The notes beneath the pieces are model-generated. The model was not told the origin of the DNA. It worked only from the letters and a program-made list of their open reading frames with translations, and did not search any database. From UBA2040 sp047637535 (lineage in GTDB: Bacteria > Bacteroidota > Bacteroidia > Flavobacteriales_D > Crocinitomicaceae): DNA of 5,668 nt. Numbering within the stretch: position 1 is the first letter of the stretch; the number at the start of each line of letters is the position of its first letter. Of this stretch, positions 1-5,668 are shown piece by piece. The position numbers were made by a program, and so were the translations under genes. The stretch covers positions 1 through 5,668 of the forward strand of contig JBLIKY010000147.1 in assembly GCA_047637535.1 (NCBI GenBank). The letters run 5' to 3'.

Positions 1-1252
1 ATTCTCCCTGGTAAACCTGTCTTGGTCTTCCAATTGGTTCACCACCTTCCATCATTTCTTTCCATTGACCAATCCAACCTGGCAAACGACCAAGTGCAAA
101 CATTACTGTAAACATTTCAGTTGGGATACCTAAAGCTCTGTATATAATTCCAGAATAGAAATCAACGTTAGGATATAAGTTTCTTTCTTTGAAATAATCG
201 TCTTCCAAAGCGAATTTTTCTAATTTTTTAGCGATATCCAACAAAGGATCATCGATACCTAATTTTTCGAGAATATCGTCACATGCTTTTTTGATGATTT
301 TTGCTCGTGGGTCAAAGTTCTTATAAACTCTGTGTCCAAAGCCCATCAGTCTAAAAGTGTCGTTTTTATCTTTTGCTTTTAATACCCACTTGTCTACATC
401 ACCACCGTCATTGTTGATTTTTTCCAACATTTCGATTACCGCTTGGTTTGCACCACCGTGTAAAGGTCCCCAAAGTGCAGAAATTCCTGAAGAAACTGCG
501 GCGTATAGGTTAACTTGAGATGAACCAACAATTCTAACTGTAGCAGTAGAACAGTTTTGCTCGTGATCTGCGTGAAGAATTAAAAGTTTATTTAATGCTT
601 TTGAAATTACTGGATCTAATACATATTCTTCAGTAGGCATTCCGAACATCATGTGCATAAAGTTTGAACAATAGTCCAAATCATTTTTAGGATACATGAA
701 TGGATGACGCATTGCATTCTTGAATGACCAAGCAGCCAGTGTAGGCAATTTTGCAATCAATCTATGAATGGTAACATCTTTTGCCTCATTTGAGCGATTA
801 TGATCTAAAGATTCAGGGTAAAAAGTGGAAAGTGAACAAACCATAGAAGCCAAAACTCCCATTGGGTGAGCTTTTGGAGGATATGCTTCAAAGAACTGTT
901 TCATGTCTTCGTGCACCAAAGTATGTTTTGTAATGCTATTTGAAAAAGCATCCAATTCAGTTTGATTAGGAAGTTTACCGTAAATCAGCAAATAAGCTAC
1001 TTCAATAAATGATGCTTGTTCAGCTAATTGTTCAATCGGGTATCCTCTATAACGTAGAATACCTTTTTCACCATCTAGGAAGGTGATGCTACTTTGGGTA
1101 CTTCCGGTATTTTTAAAACCAGAATCAATGGTAATATAACCAGTCTCAGCTCTTAGCTTACTGATGTCAATTGCTTTTTCTTTTTCTGTACCTTCAATAA
1201 CTGGAAACTCGTAAGTTTTCCCGTTCAATTCTATTTTCGCTGTTTCGCTCAT
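1..1252 (-). CDS. gltA: Citrate synthase (type II, GltA), 3' end beyond the window
   Basis: Condenses acetyl-CoA with oxaloacetate to give citrate, the entry step of the TCA cycle in the cytoplasm. The reading frame was translated by hand from the ATG at 1252-1250 and is open for 417 codons to the window edge. It ends in RPRQVYQGE, so by comparison with E. coli GltA (427 residues) only about a dozen residues are missing. All three catalytic residues are visible: His265 in WGPLHGGAN, His307 in GFGHRVYKNFDPRA and Asp364 in VDFYSG. These lie almost colinear with the E. coli enzyme. The N-terminus (MSETAKIELNGKTYEF) has the small beta-domain typical of the hexameric, bacterial type II enzyme. Thr207 occupies the position of the NADH-site cysteine (Cys206) of E. 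coli. The start is supported by this family-like N-terminus and a purine-rich stretch (AGAAAGAG) just upstream. The gene follows dpp4 on the same strand after 132 bp. Identification is very sure. Confidence 0.97.
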   Translation of the reverse strand, partial: MSETAKIELNGKTYEFPVIEGTEKEKAIDISKLRAETGYITIDSGFKNTGSTQSSITFLDGEKGILRYRGYPIEQLAEQASFIEVAYLLIYGKLPNQTELDAFSNSITKHTLVHEDMKQFFEAYPPKAHPMGVLASMVCSLSTFYPESLDHNRSNEAKDVTIHRLIAKLPTLAAWSFKNAMRHPFMYPKNDLDYCSNFMHMMFGMPTEEYVLDPVISKALNKLLILHADHEQNCSTATVRIVGSSQVNLYAAVSSGISALWGPLHGGANQAVIEMLEKINNDGGDVDKWVLKAKDKNDTFRLMGFGHRVYKNFDPRAKIIKKACDDILEKLGIDDPLLDIAKKLEKFALEDDYFKERNLYPNVDFYSGIIYRALGIPTEMFTVMFALGRLPGWIGQWKEMMEGGEPIGRPRQVYQGE

Positions 1253-1260
1253 TTTCGCTC
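1234..1260 (-). repeat. Three AGCGAAA repeats around the gltA start codon
   Basis: On the minus strand the heptamer AGCGAAA occurs three times at 1259-1253, 1249-1243 and 1241-1235, so it straddles the gltA ATG at 1252-1250. A fourth copy sits at 1367-1361 in the same leader region. The two copies inside the gene encode part of the SETAK peptide, so coding constraint and low complexity may explain them. No function is established. Confidence 0.35.
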
Positions 1261-1384
1261 TTTCTTCTATTTGTTTTTTCCGCATGCTAAATTAAAAAAG
1301 AAATTCTTCATTAAAAATTTTCAACGGCATTAACTTGAACAAAAAATTAAATAAATGATTTTTCGCTCCTAAAATGGGTTGTTT

Positions 1385-3550
1385 TTATAGATTTTCTTTG
1401 GTGTAATCAAGTAACATGTTGAATAAATGATTACGGGTATTACCGCCGAAAATACCATGGTTTTTATTGGGATAAACAAACAAATCAAATTGCTTGTTTG
1501 CGGCTACTAAGGCATTAATCATCTCCATGGTGTTTTGGTGGTGAACATTGTCATCAGCCGAACCGTGAATTAAAAGATATTTGCCTTGCAACTGTTCCAC
1601 AAAGTTAATCGGACTGTTTTTATCGTATCCATCTTTATTTTCGGCAGGTGTGCGCATGAATCGTTCTGTATAGATATTGTCATAATACCTCCAATTGGTA
1701 ACAGGCGCTACTGCAATTCCCATTTTAAAGGTGCCGTTTCCTTTGGTCATGCACAAAGAAGTCATAAAACCTCCGTAGCTCCAGCCTTGGATTCCGATTC
1801 TACTTGCGTCAACAAAATCTTTTTCACCTAGATTTTTTGCAACGGCAATAAAATCTTCGGTTTCTAATTTTCCAAGTTCCAAATAGGTTGACTTTTTAAA
1901 CTCTGCTCCTCGGTACATTGTTCCTCTAGGGTCAACCGATACTACAATATATCCTTCTTGGGCTAAAAGCAGGTGATACATATGGTTTAATCCACCCCAT
2001 GTATCCTTAACCATGTTACTTCCTGGTCCGCCATAAATATTAATATAAACAGGATAAGTTTTATTTGGGTCAAAATCGGCCGGCTTAATCATCCAAGCAT
2101 TTAATTCTTTCTCTGCACCCATAATGTTGAAAAACTCTTTCTTTGGAGGGTTTAATTTGTTTATTTTGTCCTTCAAGTCCTGGTTGTCTTCTATGACTCT
2201 TATTTCCTTTCCGGTATTGTCGCATAGTGAATAAACAGTTGGAGTGTTTGCGTTTGAGTAAGACTTCACAAAATACTTCATTCCTTTACTAAAATCGGCT
2301 CTGTTGTTCCCTGTCTCACTTGATAAACTGGTTTTACCGGTTCCGTCTAATGAGATTGAGTATATCCCTTGATGTATTGCACCTTTTTCAGCGGAAGTGT
2401 AATAAACCTTTTTATTCACCTCATCTACTCCTAAAAACTCAATTACGTCCCATTTTCCAGTCGTAATTGGTTTAATGGTACCATCAAAACCTAATTGGTA
2501 AATATGATTGAATCCGTTTTTTTCACTTGTTCTTAAAATGTTTTTTCCATCGTCAAGAATCAAGAGATTATCATCGATTTCGACATAAGCTTCATCCGTT
2601 TCTTCGTAAAATACTTTGTCAGTCCATTTGCCTTTTTGACAAACAATCATGTGGTATTTCACTTCGTTTTGATGTCTATTTAATGTTTGAAGGATAAGTT
2701 TGTTTTCTGATGATGACCATTTTAATCTAGGAATGTATTCGTATTCTCCCAAGTCAACTTTTTTTGATTTCCCGCTTTTAACATTAAGAATGTTTGCAGT
2801 TACAATCGAATTGTCCTCTCCAGCTTTTGGGTATTTAAAAGTGTACAAGTCCGGGTAAAGTTTTGAAAAATAGGTCATTGTAAACTCCTTTACCTTGGAT
2901 TCGTCAAATCTCAAAAAGGCAATGTGTTTTGAATCTGGAGACCATCCAAAACCTTGGGTAATGGCAAATTCTTCCTCATAAACCCAATCTGTTGTACCAT
3001 TGATGATTGAGTTTTGTAATCCATCTTTAGTACATTGTTTAACCTTGTTTTTTACAATGTCCTTAACGTAAATGTTGTTTTCATGAATATAAGCAACCTT
3101 TGTTCCGTCTGGTGAATAGGTCGCTAATAATTGAGGACTGTTTCCTTTGTCCAAATAAGCCAATTCTTTAGATTTTAAATCATAAATCAAATAATCCGCT
3201 GTAAAACTTCTTCGATAAATGCTTTTTGTGTTTGTCGTGAAAAGTATTTTAGTTTCGTCAGCATTAAATTCATAATCGTCTATGTTGATTGACTTTTCGT
3301 TTGTTTTGAGCGAACTCAAATCAACTATCGTTTCAGAAAAGGTAGGGTCTGAAAAGGAATACTTAACAATTGATCGTGAATTTTCATTCTTACTGATTTT
3401 GCTATAGTGTAAACCGTCGTTCATCGAACGAAAACCTGCAACTCCAGCACCAAAATACTCGTAGTTTTTCCATATTTTCTCAACACTTAAATCTTGGCCG
3501 AAACCAGTCGTAAAGACGAGTAACGATAGTGTAATCAGGAAGTTTTTCAT
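1385..3550 (-). CDS. dpp4: Secreted dipeptidyl peptidase IV (S9B family serine peptidase)
   Basis: Removes X-Pro or X-Ala dipeptides from the N-terminus of peptides (EC 3.4.14.5 type), probably in the periplasm or on the cell surface as part of peptide nutrition. The protein has 721 residues, like the 723 or so of Porphyromonas DPP IV. Residues 1-19 form a signal peptide (Lys2, a hydrophobic run, then GFG before Gln19). Residues about 40-465 are the eight-bladed beta-propeller domain, including DWVYEEE at 188-194, whose Glu193-Glu194 match the pair that binds the substrate amino terminus. Residues about 475-721 are the alpha/beta-hydrolase domain: oxyanion Tyr506 (NIYGGPGS), nucleophile Ser591 (GWSYGG), Tyr623 and Tyr627 (YYDNIYTER), Asp666 and Asn668 (HGSADDNVH) and His698 (NKNHG). 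The ADDNVH motif favours DPP IV over prolyl tripeptidyl peptidase. No Shine-Dalgarno or clear promoter was found upstream. The stop is 132 bp before gltA, with no obvious terminator between them. Confidence 0.95.
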   Translation of the reverse strand: MKNFLITLSLLVFTTGFGQDLSVEKIWKNYEYFGAGVAGFRSMNDGLHYSKISKNENSRSIVKYSFSDPTFSETIVDLSSLKTNEKSINIDDYEFNADETKILFTTNTKSIYRRSFTADYLIYDLKSKELAYLDKGNSPQLLATYSPDGTKVAYIHENNIYVKDIVKNKVKQCTKDGLQNSIINGTTDWVYEEEFAITQGFGWSPDSKHIAFLRFDESKVKEFTMTYFSKLYPDLYTFKYPKAGEDNSIVTANILNVKSGKSKKVDLGEYEYIPRLKWSSSENKLILQTLNRHQNEVKYHMIVCQKGKWTDKVFYEETDEAYVEIDDNLLILDDGKNILRTSEKNGFNHIYQLGFDGTIKPITTGKWDVIEFLGVDEVNKKVYYTSAEKGAIHQGIYSISLDGTGKTSLSSETGNNRADFSKGMKYFVKSYSNANTPTVYSLCDNTGKEIRVIEDNQDLKDKINKLNPPKKEFFNIMGAEKELNAWMIKPADFDPNKTYPVYINIYGGPGSNMVKDTWGGLNHMYHLLLAQEGYIVVSVDPRGTMYRGAEFKKSTYLELGKLETEDFIAVAKNLGEKDFVDASRIGIQGWSYGGFMTSLCMTKGNGTFKMGIAVAPVTNWRYYDNIYTERFMRTPAENKDGYDKNSPINFVEQLQGKYLLIHGSADDNVHHQNTMEMINALVAANKQFDLFVYPNKNHGIFGGNTRNHLFNMLLDYTKENL

Positions 3551-3683
3551 ATTTATTTTTAATTTGGATAGCTAAAATACAAAAATTCAAAATAGTCAGG
3601 TGTTAATACTGCTTTAATCTCTTTTAACAATAATTGCACTACTATGTATGCATAGTTAATAATGGTTTTTGTATATTTGTTTA

Positions 3684-3856
3684 GTTCGAGAGGAGACCAA
3701 TCGAATAGGAATCTAATAACGACTAAGGCGATGAAAATCAAATTATTGAGCTTATAACGATAATCCAAATTATATAAGCTAAGCCTAAGGAAGAAATTCT
3801 GTCCAATGTTAGCAAACCGAACGGACGAGGAATCACATTCTTCGTCCGTTTTTTAT
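3684..3856 (+). ncRNA. Candidate small RNA ending in an orphan terminator
   Basis: This is an inference from three signals. First, a strong Rho-independent terminator (3820-3855) points along the plus strand although no plus-strand gene lies upstream within the window. Second, a perfect Bacteroidota -7 element (TATATTTG, 3672-3679) would start a transcript near 3684-3690; its -33 partner is poor (ATG instead of TTG, 21 bp upstream). Third, the interval can fold: AGCTTATA (3749-3756) pairs with TATAAGCT (3773-3780). Inside it TAAT (3761-3764) pairs with ATTA (3769-3772) around a CCAA tetraloop, leaving a 4-nt bulge. CTAAGGC (3723-3729) and GCCTAAG (3783-3789) could enclose this hairpin with one mismatch. 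The expected RNA is about 170 nt. It does not match any RNA family I recognise. The 5' end is approximate, and AT-rich DNA forms such hairpins by chance fairly often. Confidence 0.27.
3820..3855 (+). terminator. Rho-independent terminator with no upstream plus-strand gene
   Basis: Bases 3820-3833 pair with 3837-3850 in a 14-bp stem with a single G-T wobble (3829-3841) and a three-base CAC loop. The GC-rich core is CGGACGA/TCGTCCG. A run of six T (3849-3854) follows on the plus strand, while the minus-strand side has no T-run, so it acts in the plus direction. It lies upstream of the promoter of the next gene and therefore cannot be that gene's attenuator. Confidence 0.85.
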
Positions 3857-3869
3857 TTACAAATTGTAT

Positions 3870-3897
3870 TTGCGCTTTCTGATTTTTAGTATATTTA
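3870..3897 (+). promoter_or_regulatory. Bacteroidota-type promoter of the 250-residue protein gene
   Basis: TTG at 3870-3872 is followed after exactly 17 bp by TATATTTA at 3890-3897, seven of eight matches to the TAnnTTTG -7 consensus of the Bacteroidota primary sigma factor. It is 19 bp before the ATG at 3917, which implies a very short leader of about 10-15 nt. A second TTG (3864-3866) gives a less usual 23-bp spacing. No Shine-Dalgarno sequence follows, as is common in this phylum. Confidence 0.6.
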
Positions 3898-3916
3898 TTT
3901 TCTATTTAAATAAACT

Positions 3917-4669
3917 ATGAAGAGCAAACTAATATTAGGATTCGCAATAATGATTTCTTCGGCCACTTTTACTCAAACACCGGAAGTAGAATACGGTAGT
4001 AAAAGTCAAAATAGTTCGAACAGTAATCTTTTTAGAAAGAGTCGATTTGACTTTATAGTAAACAAGAAGATCACCCAAAATACTCGAATAATCAAGTTTA
4101 GCCCTCTACAACTCTTTAGAGGTGAAATCGCTTGGGCTTACGAAGAAGCTATACAAGAAAGAATGTCATTCGAGATATCAGTCGGACCAACACTTTCTAA
4201 TGTAAATGCATTCGAACCAACACATGAATTTCCATTTGATCCGAATGTTAACCAGAGTCCAAATGTATCAGGGCAATCTAAGGTCGGTTTTATGGGGTCT
4301 GCTTCGATCAAATATTACCCTATCGATAATCAAACAGCCTTACATGGTTTTTATGTCGAGCAAGAATTTAAATACAGAGTCTATAACGACCTTTTGGTAG
4401 ATCAACAAGATATCTTAGAAGACCGTAAAGGGTCAATAAACCAAGCGAGATTCTCAACTATATTTGGTTCACAAAGGTGGTTGTCCGATAATCTTTCGAT
4501 TGATTTCTTCGGTGGAGTAGGGCTTAACTTTTCAACAAGTCGAACTTCGTTTGTACTTTATTCTGTAGATCAACAAACATTTGAAGAATCATACGAATGG
4601 GAGGAATCAGTAGCAAAAGGAGTAAATTATTATATAACCGCGGGTGTTAAAGTTGGTATTGGTTGGTGA
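3917..4669 (+). CDS. Secreted protein, probable outer-membrane beta-barrel (hypothetical)
   Basis: Encodes 250 residues of unknown specific function. Residues 1-19 are a signal peptide (MKSK, a hydrophobic stretch, then TFT before Gln20), so the protein leaves the cytoplasm. The mature part lacks long hydrophobic helices and instead shows alternating strands rich in aromatics and glycine: RIIKFSPLQLFRGEIAWAYE (57-76), MSFEISVGPTLS (83-94), KVGFMGSASIKYYP (122-135), GFYVEQEFKYRVY (144-156), LSIDFFGGVGLNFS (193-206) and YYITAGVKVGIGW (238-250), ending in an aromatic residue. This pattern and the length resemble the small outer-membrane barrel proteins (DUF3575-like) common in flavobacteria, but the family is assigned by eye only. 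No catalytic motif is visible. It has its own promoter at 3870-3897, is divergent from dpp4 and convergent with lpdA, and ends 28 bp before a bidirectional terminator, so it is probably transcribed alone. Its sequence is unusually rich in TCGA compared with its neighbours. Confidence 0.85.
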   Translation: MKSKLILGFAIMISSATFTQTPEVEYGSKSQNSSNSNLFRKSRFDFIVNKKITQNTRIIKFSPLQLFRGEIAWAYEEAIQERMSFEISVGPTLSNVNAFEPTHEFPFDPNVNQSPNVSGQSKVGFMGSASIKYYPIDNQTALHGFYVEQEFKYRVYNDLLVDQQDILEDRKGSINQARFSTIFGSQRWLSDNLSIDFFGGVGLNFSTSRTSFVLYSVDQQTFEESYEWEESVAKGVNYYITAGVKVGIGW

Positions 4670-4697
4670 GAATAAAAGTTTGAAAGTATAACTCATT

Positions 4698-4730
4698 AAA
4701 AAGGCGTTGAATAGTATTCAACGCCTTTTT
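4698..4730. terminator. Bidirectional Rho-independent terminator between convergent genes
   Basis: Bases 4698-4712 pair perfectly with 4716-4730: a 15-bp stem AAAAAGGCGTTGAAT around an AGT loop. The outer five A-T pairs give a T-run on either strand, so it can end transcripts of the plus-strand gene (stop at 4669) and of lpdA on the minus strand (stop at 4748). Confidence 0.93.
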
Positions 4731-4747
4731 GGTATTCCTAATATTTC

Positions 4748-5668
4748 TTATAAGTGGATTACTTCCCCATATGCTGCGGCAGCTGCTTCCATTACAGCCT
4801 CGGACATAGTTGGGTGAGGGTGAACCGTCTTAATCAACTCATGGCCTGTTGTTTCCAATTTACGGATGGCAACGATTTCTGCAATCATTTCAGTAACATT
4901 GGCACCTATCATATGGCCTCCTAATAACTCTCCGTATTGTTCGTCAAAAATCAATTTAACAAACCCATCTTTTGCTCCGGCAGCACTTGCTTTACCTGAA
5001 GCTGAGAAAGGAAACTTACCGACTTTTATTTTATATCCTTTGTCTTTTGCTTGTTGTTCAGTCATCCCAACAGATGCGATTTCTGGTGAACAATAAGTAC
5101 AACCTGGTATATTTCCATAATCCAACGGATCAGGGTTTTGACCGGCTATTTTCTCAATACAAATTATTCCTTCTGCAGAAGCAACGTGAGCCAAAGCCGC
5201 CGTTGGTAATACATCGCCAATTGCGTAGTATCCTGGTATATTTGTTTGGTAAAAATCATTTACTAAAACTCTTCCTTTATCAGTAGCAATACCAACTGTT
5301 TCAAGACCGATGTTTTCGATATTTGCTTCAATTCCTACTGCTGATAATACGATGTCACAAGAAATTTTCTCTTCACCTTTTGCAGTTTTCACGGTCACTT
5401 CACAACCTTTTCCGCTCGTGTCCACTTTTTCTACAGACGAACTAGTCATCACCTTAATGCCTGATTTCTTCAACGATTTTTCCAATTGCTTAGAAATATC
5501 GATGTCTTCAACGGGCACAATGTTAGGTAAGAATTCAACAACCGTTACCTCAGTGCCGATTGCATTGTAAAAATATGCGAATTCAACTCCGATTGCACCT
5601 GATCCAACGATCACCATTTTCTTTGGTTGTGCTTTCATTGTCATCGCTTCACGATAACCCATTACTTT
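4748..5668 (-). CDS. lpdA: Dihydrolipoamide dehydrogenase (E3), 5' end beyond the window
   Basis: Reoxidises dihydrolipoamide with NAD+ via FAD in the 2-oxo acid dehydrogenase complexes and the glycine cleavage system, in the cytoplasm. The frame is open to the window edge: two more codons (Lys-Val) precede the Met at 5662, which is internal and not the start. About 306 residues are visible, the C-terminal two thirds of a protein of about 465. Counting from that Met: the NAD-binding Rossmann fold has GSGAIG at 20-25 and the acidic Glu43 (VTVVE) expected for NAD rather than NADP; the second FAD motif is YYAIGD with Asp150, followed by ALAHVASAEG; the dimerisation domain ends with HPHPTMSE, carrying the catalytic base His283 and its partner Glu288. 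The redox-active CxxxxC and the first FAD motif lie outside the window. It ends 17 bp before the bidirectional terminator, so it is the last gene of its transcript. Confidence 0.96.
   Translation of the reverse strand, partial: KVMGYREAMTMKAQPKKMVIVGSGAIGVEFAYFYNAIGTEVTVVEFLPNIVPVEDIDISKQLEKSLKKSGIKVMTSSSVEKVDTSGKGCEVTVKTAKGEEKISCDIVLSAVGIEANIENIGLETVGIATDKGRVLVNDFYQTNIPGYYAIGDVLPTAALAHVASAEGIICIEKIAGQNPDPLDYGNIPGCTYCSPEIASVGMTEQQAKDKGYKIKVGKFPFSASGKASAAGAKDGFVKLIFDEQYGELLGGHMIGANVTEMIAEIVAIRKLETTGHELIKTVHPHPTMSEAVMEAAAAAYGEVIHL

Larger units (their letters stand above)
3551..3916. other. Intergenic region between divergent dpp4 and the barrel-protein gene
   Basis: This 366-bp stretch separates two divergently transcribed genes and holds no convincing protein-coding gene. 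It contains, left to right: a 6-bp palindromic hairpin (ACTATG/CATAGT, 3641-3656); a perfect TAnnTTTG -7 element on the plus strand at 3672-3679; a bulged hairpin at 3749-3780; a strong plus-strand terminator at 3820-3855; and the promoter of the downstream gene at 3870-3897. A 69-codon minus-strand frame (3768-3559) ends 8 bp before dpp4, but its product is unrecognisable and it overlaps the structured elements. No tRNA was found. Confidence 0.6.

Noticed and set aside
1253..1384. Possible gltA promoter (TAATTTAG as a -7 element) and weak hairpin after dpp4
   Set aside because: The nearest upstream TTG is 27 bp away, outside the usual 17-23 bp spacing, and the AT-rich hairpin depends on wobble pairs with no following T-run, so neither a promoter nor a terminator is called here.
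1586..1831. 81-codon plus-strand open frame inside dpp4
   Set aside because: It is antisense to the conserved catalytic domain of dpp4, has no recognisable product or promoter, and is explained as a shadow of the real gene.
3683..3700. TTCGAG sequence resembling a tRNA T-loop
   Set aside because: There is no acceptor, D-arm or anticodon stem around it, and no CCA-proximal pairing; no tRNA can be folded.
3662..3757. 31-codon plus-strand ORF upstream of the orphan terminator
   Set aside because: It is short and unrecognisable, and its ATG lies upstream of the only candidate -7 element, so it would not be translated from that transcript.
3561..3771. 9-bp inverted repeat AATTTGGAT (3561-3569) / ATCCAAATT (3763-3771)
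   Set aside because: It is short, AT-rich and 193 bp apart, with no target-site duplication or transposase remnant; chance is the simplest explanation.
4206..4400. 64-codon frame nested in another frame of the barrel-protein gene
   Set aside because: It overlaps a gene that has a signal peptide, promoter and terminator in its own frame, and has no start signal or recognisable product.
4866..5570. Three plus-strand open frames opposite lpdA (4866-5096, 4972-5286, 5310-5570)
   Set aside because: All are antisense to well-conserved lpdA sequence with the expected NAD, FAD and catalytic motifs; their products look like low-complexity translations of the complement.

Overview
The window looks like a piece of a Bacteroidota chromosome, most likely from a flavobacterium-like marine or freshwater lineage. 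The evidence is AT-rich DNA (roughly mid-30s % GC by eye), start codons without a clear Shine-Dalgarno sequence, one promoter of the Bacteroidota type (TTG-N17-TAnnTTTG-like), signal peptides that leave Gln near the mature N-terminus, and three enzymes whose sequences read as Bacteroidota versions. The genus cannot be fixed from this sequence.

Layout from left to right: (1) citrate synthase gltA on the minus strand, missing only its last dozen or so codons at the left edge; (2) a 132-bp gap, then a complete secreted dipeptidyl peptidase IV (S9 family), also on the minus strand; (3) a 366-bp intergenic region that holds no convincing protein gene but contains a strong plus-strand Rho-independent terminator with no gene upstream of it, a further hairpin, and a perfect -7 promoter element, which together suggest a small RNA; (4) a complete plus-strand gene for a 250-residue secreted, probably outer-membrane beta-barrel, protein with its own promoter; (5) a perfect 15-bp-stem bidirectional terminator; (6) the C-terminal two thirds of dihydrolipoamide dehydrogenase (lpdA) on the minus strand, running off the right edge.

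Functionally this is mostly housekeeping DNA. Lpd (E3 of the pyruvate and 2-oxoglutarate dehydrogenase complexes and the glycine cleavage system) and GltA (entry of acetyl-CoA into the TCA cycle) are central carbon enzymes. DPP IV releases X-Pro and X-Ala dipeptides from peptides in the periplasm, which suits a protein-degrading heterotroph. The genes do not form one operon: lpdA is cut off by the bidirectional terminator and the opposing plus-strand gene. dpp4 and gltA share a strand but are 132 bp apart, with no clear terminator or promoter between them, so co-transcription is possible but not shown. I see no mobile element, CRISPR array, tRNA or rRNA. The part worth a second look is the 3551-3916 intergenic region. 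I found no convincing new multi-gene system.
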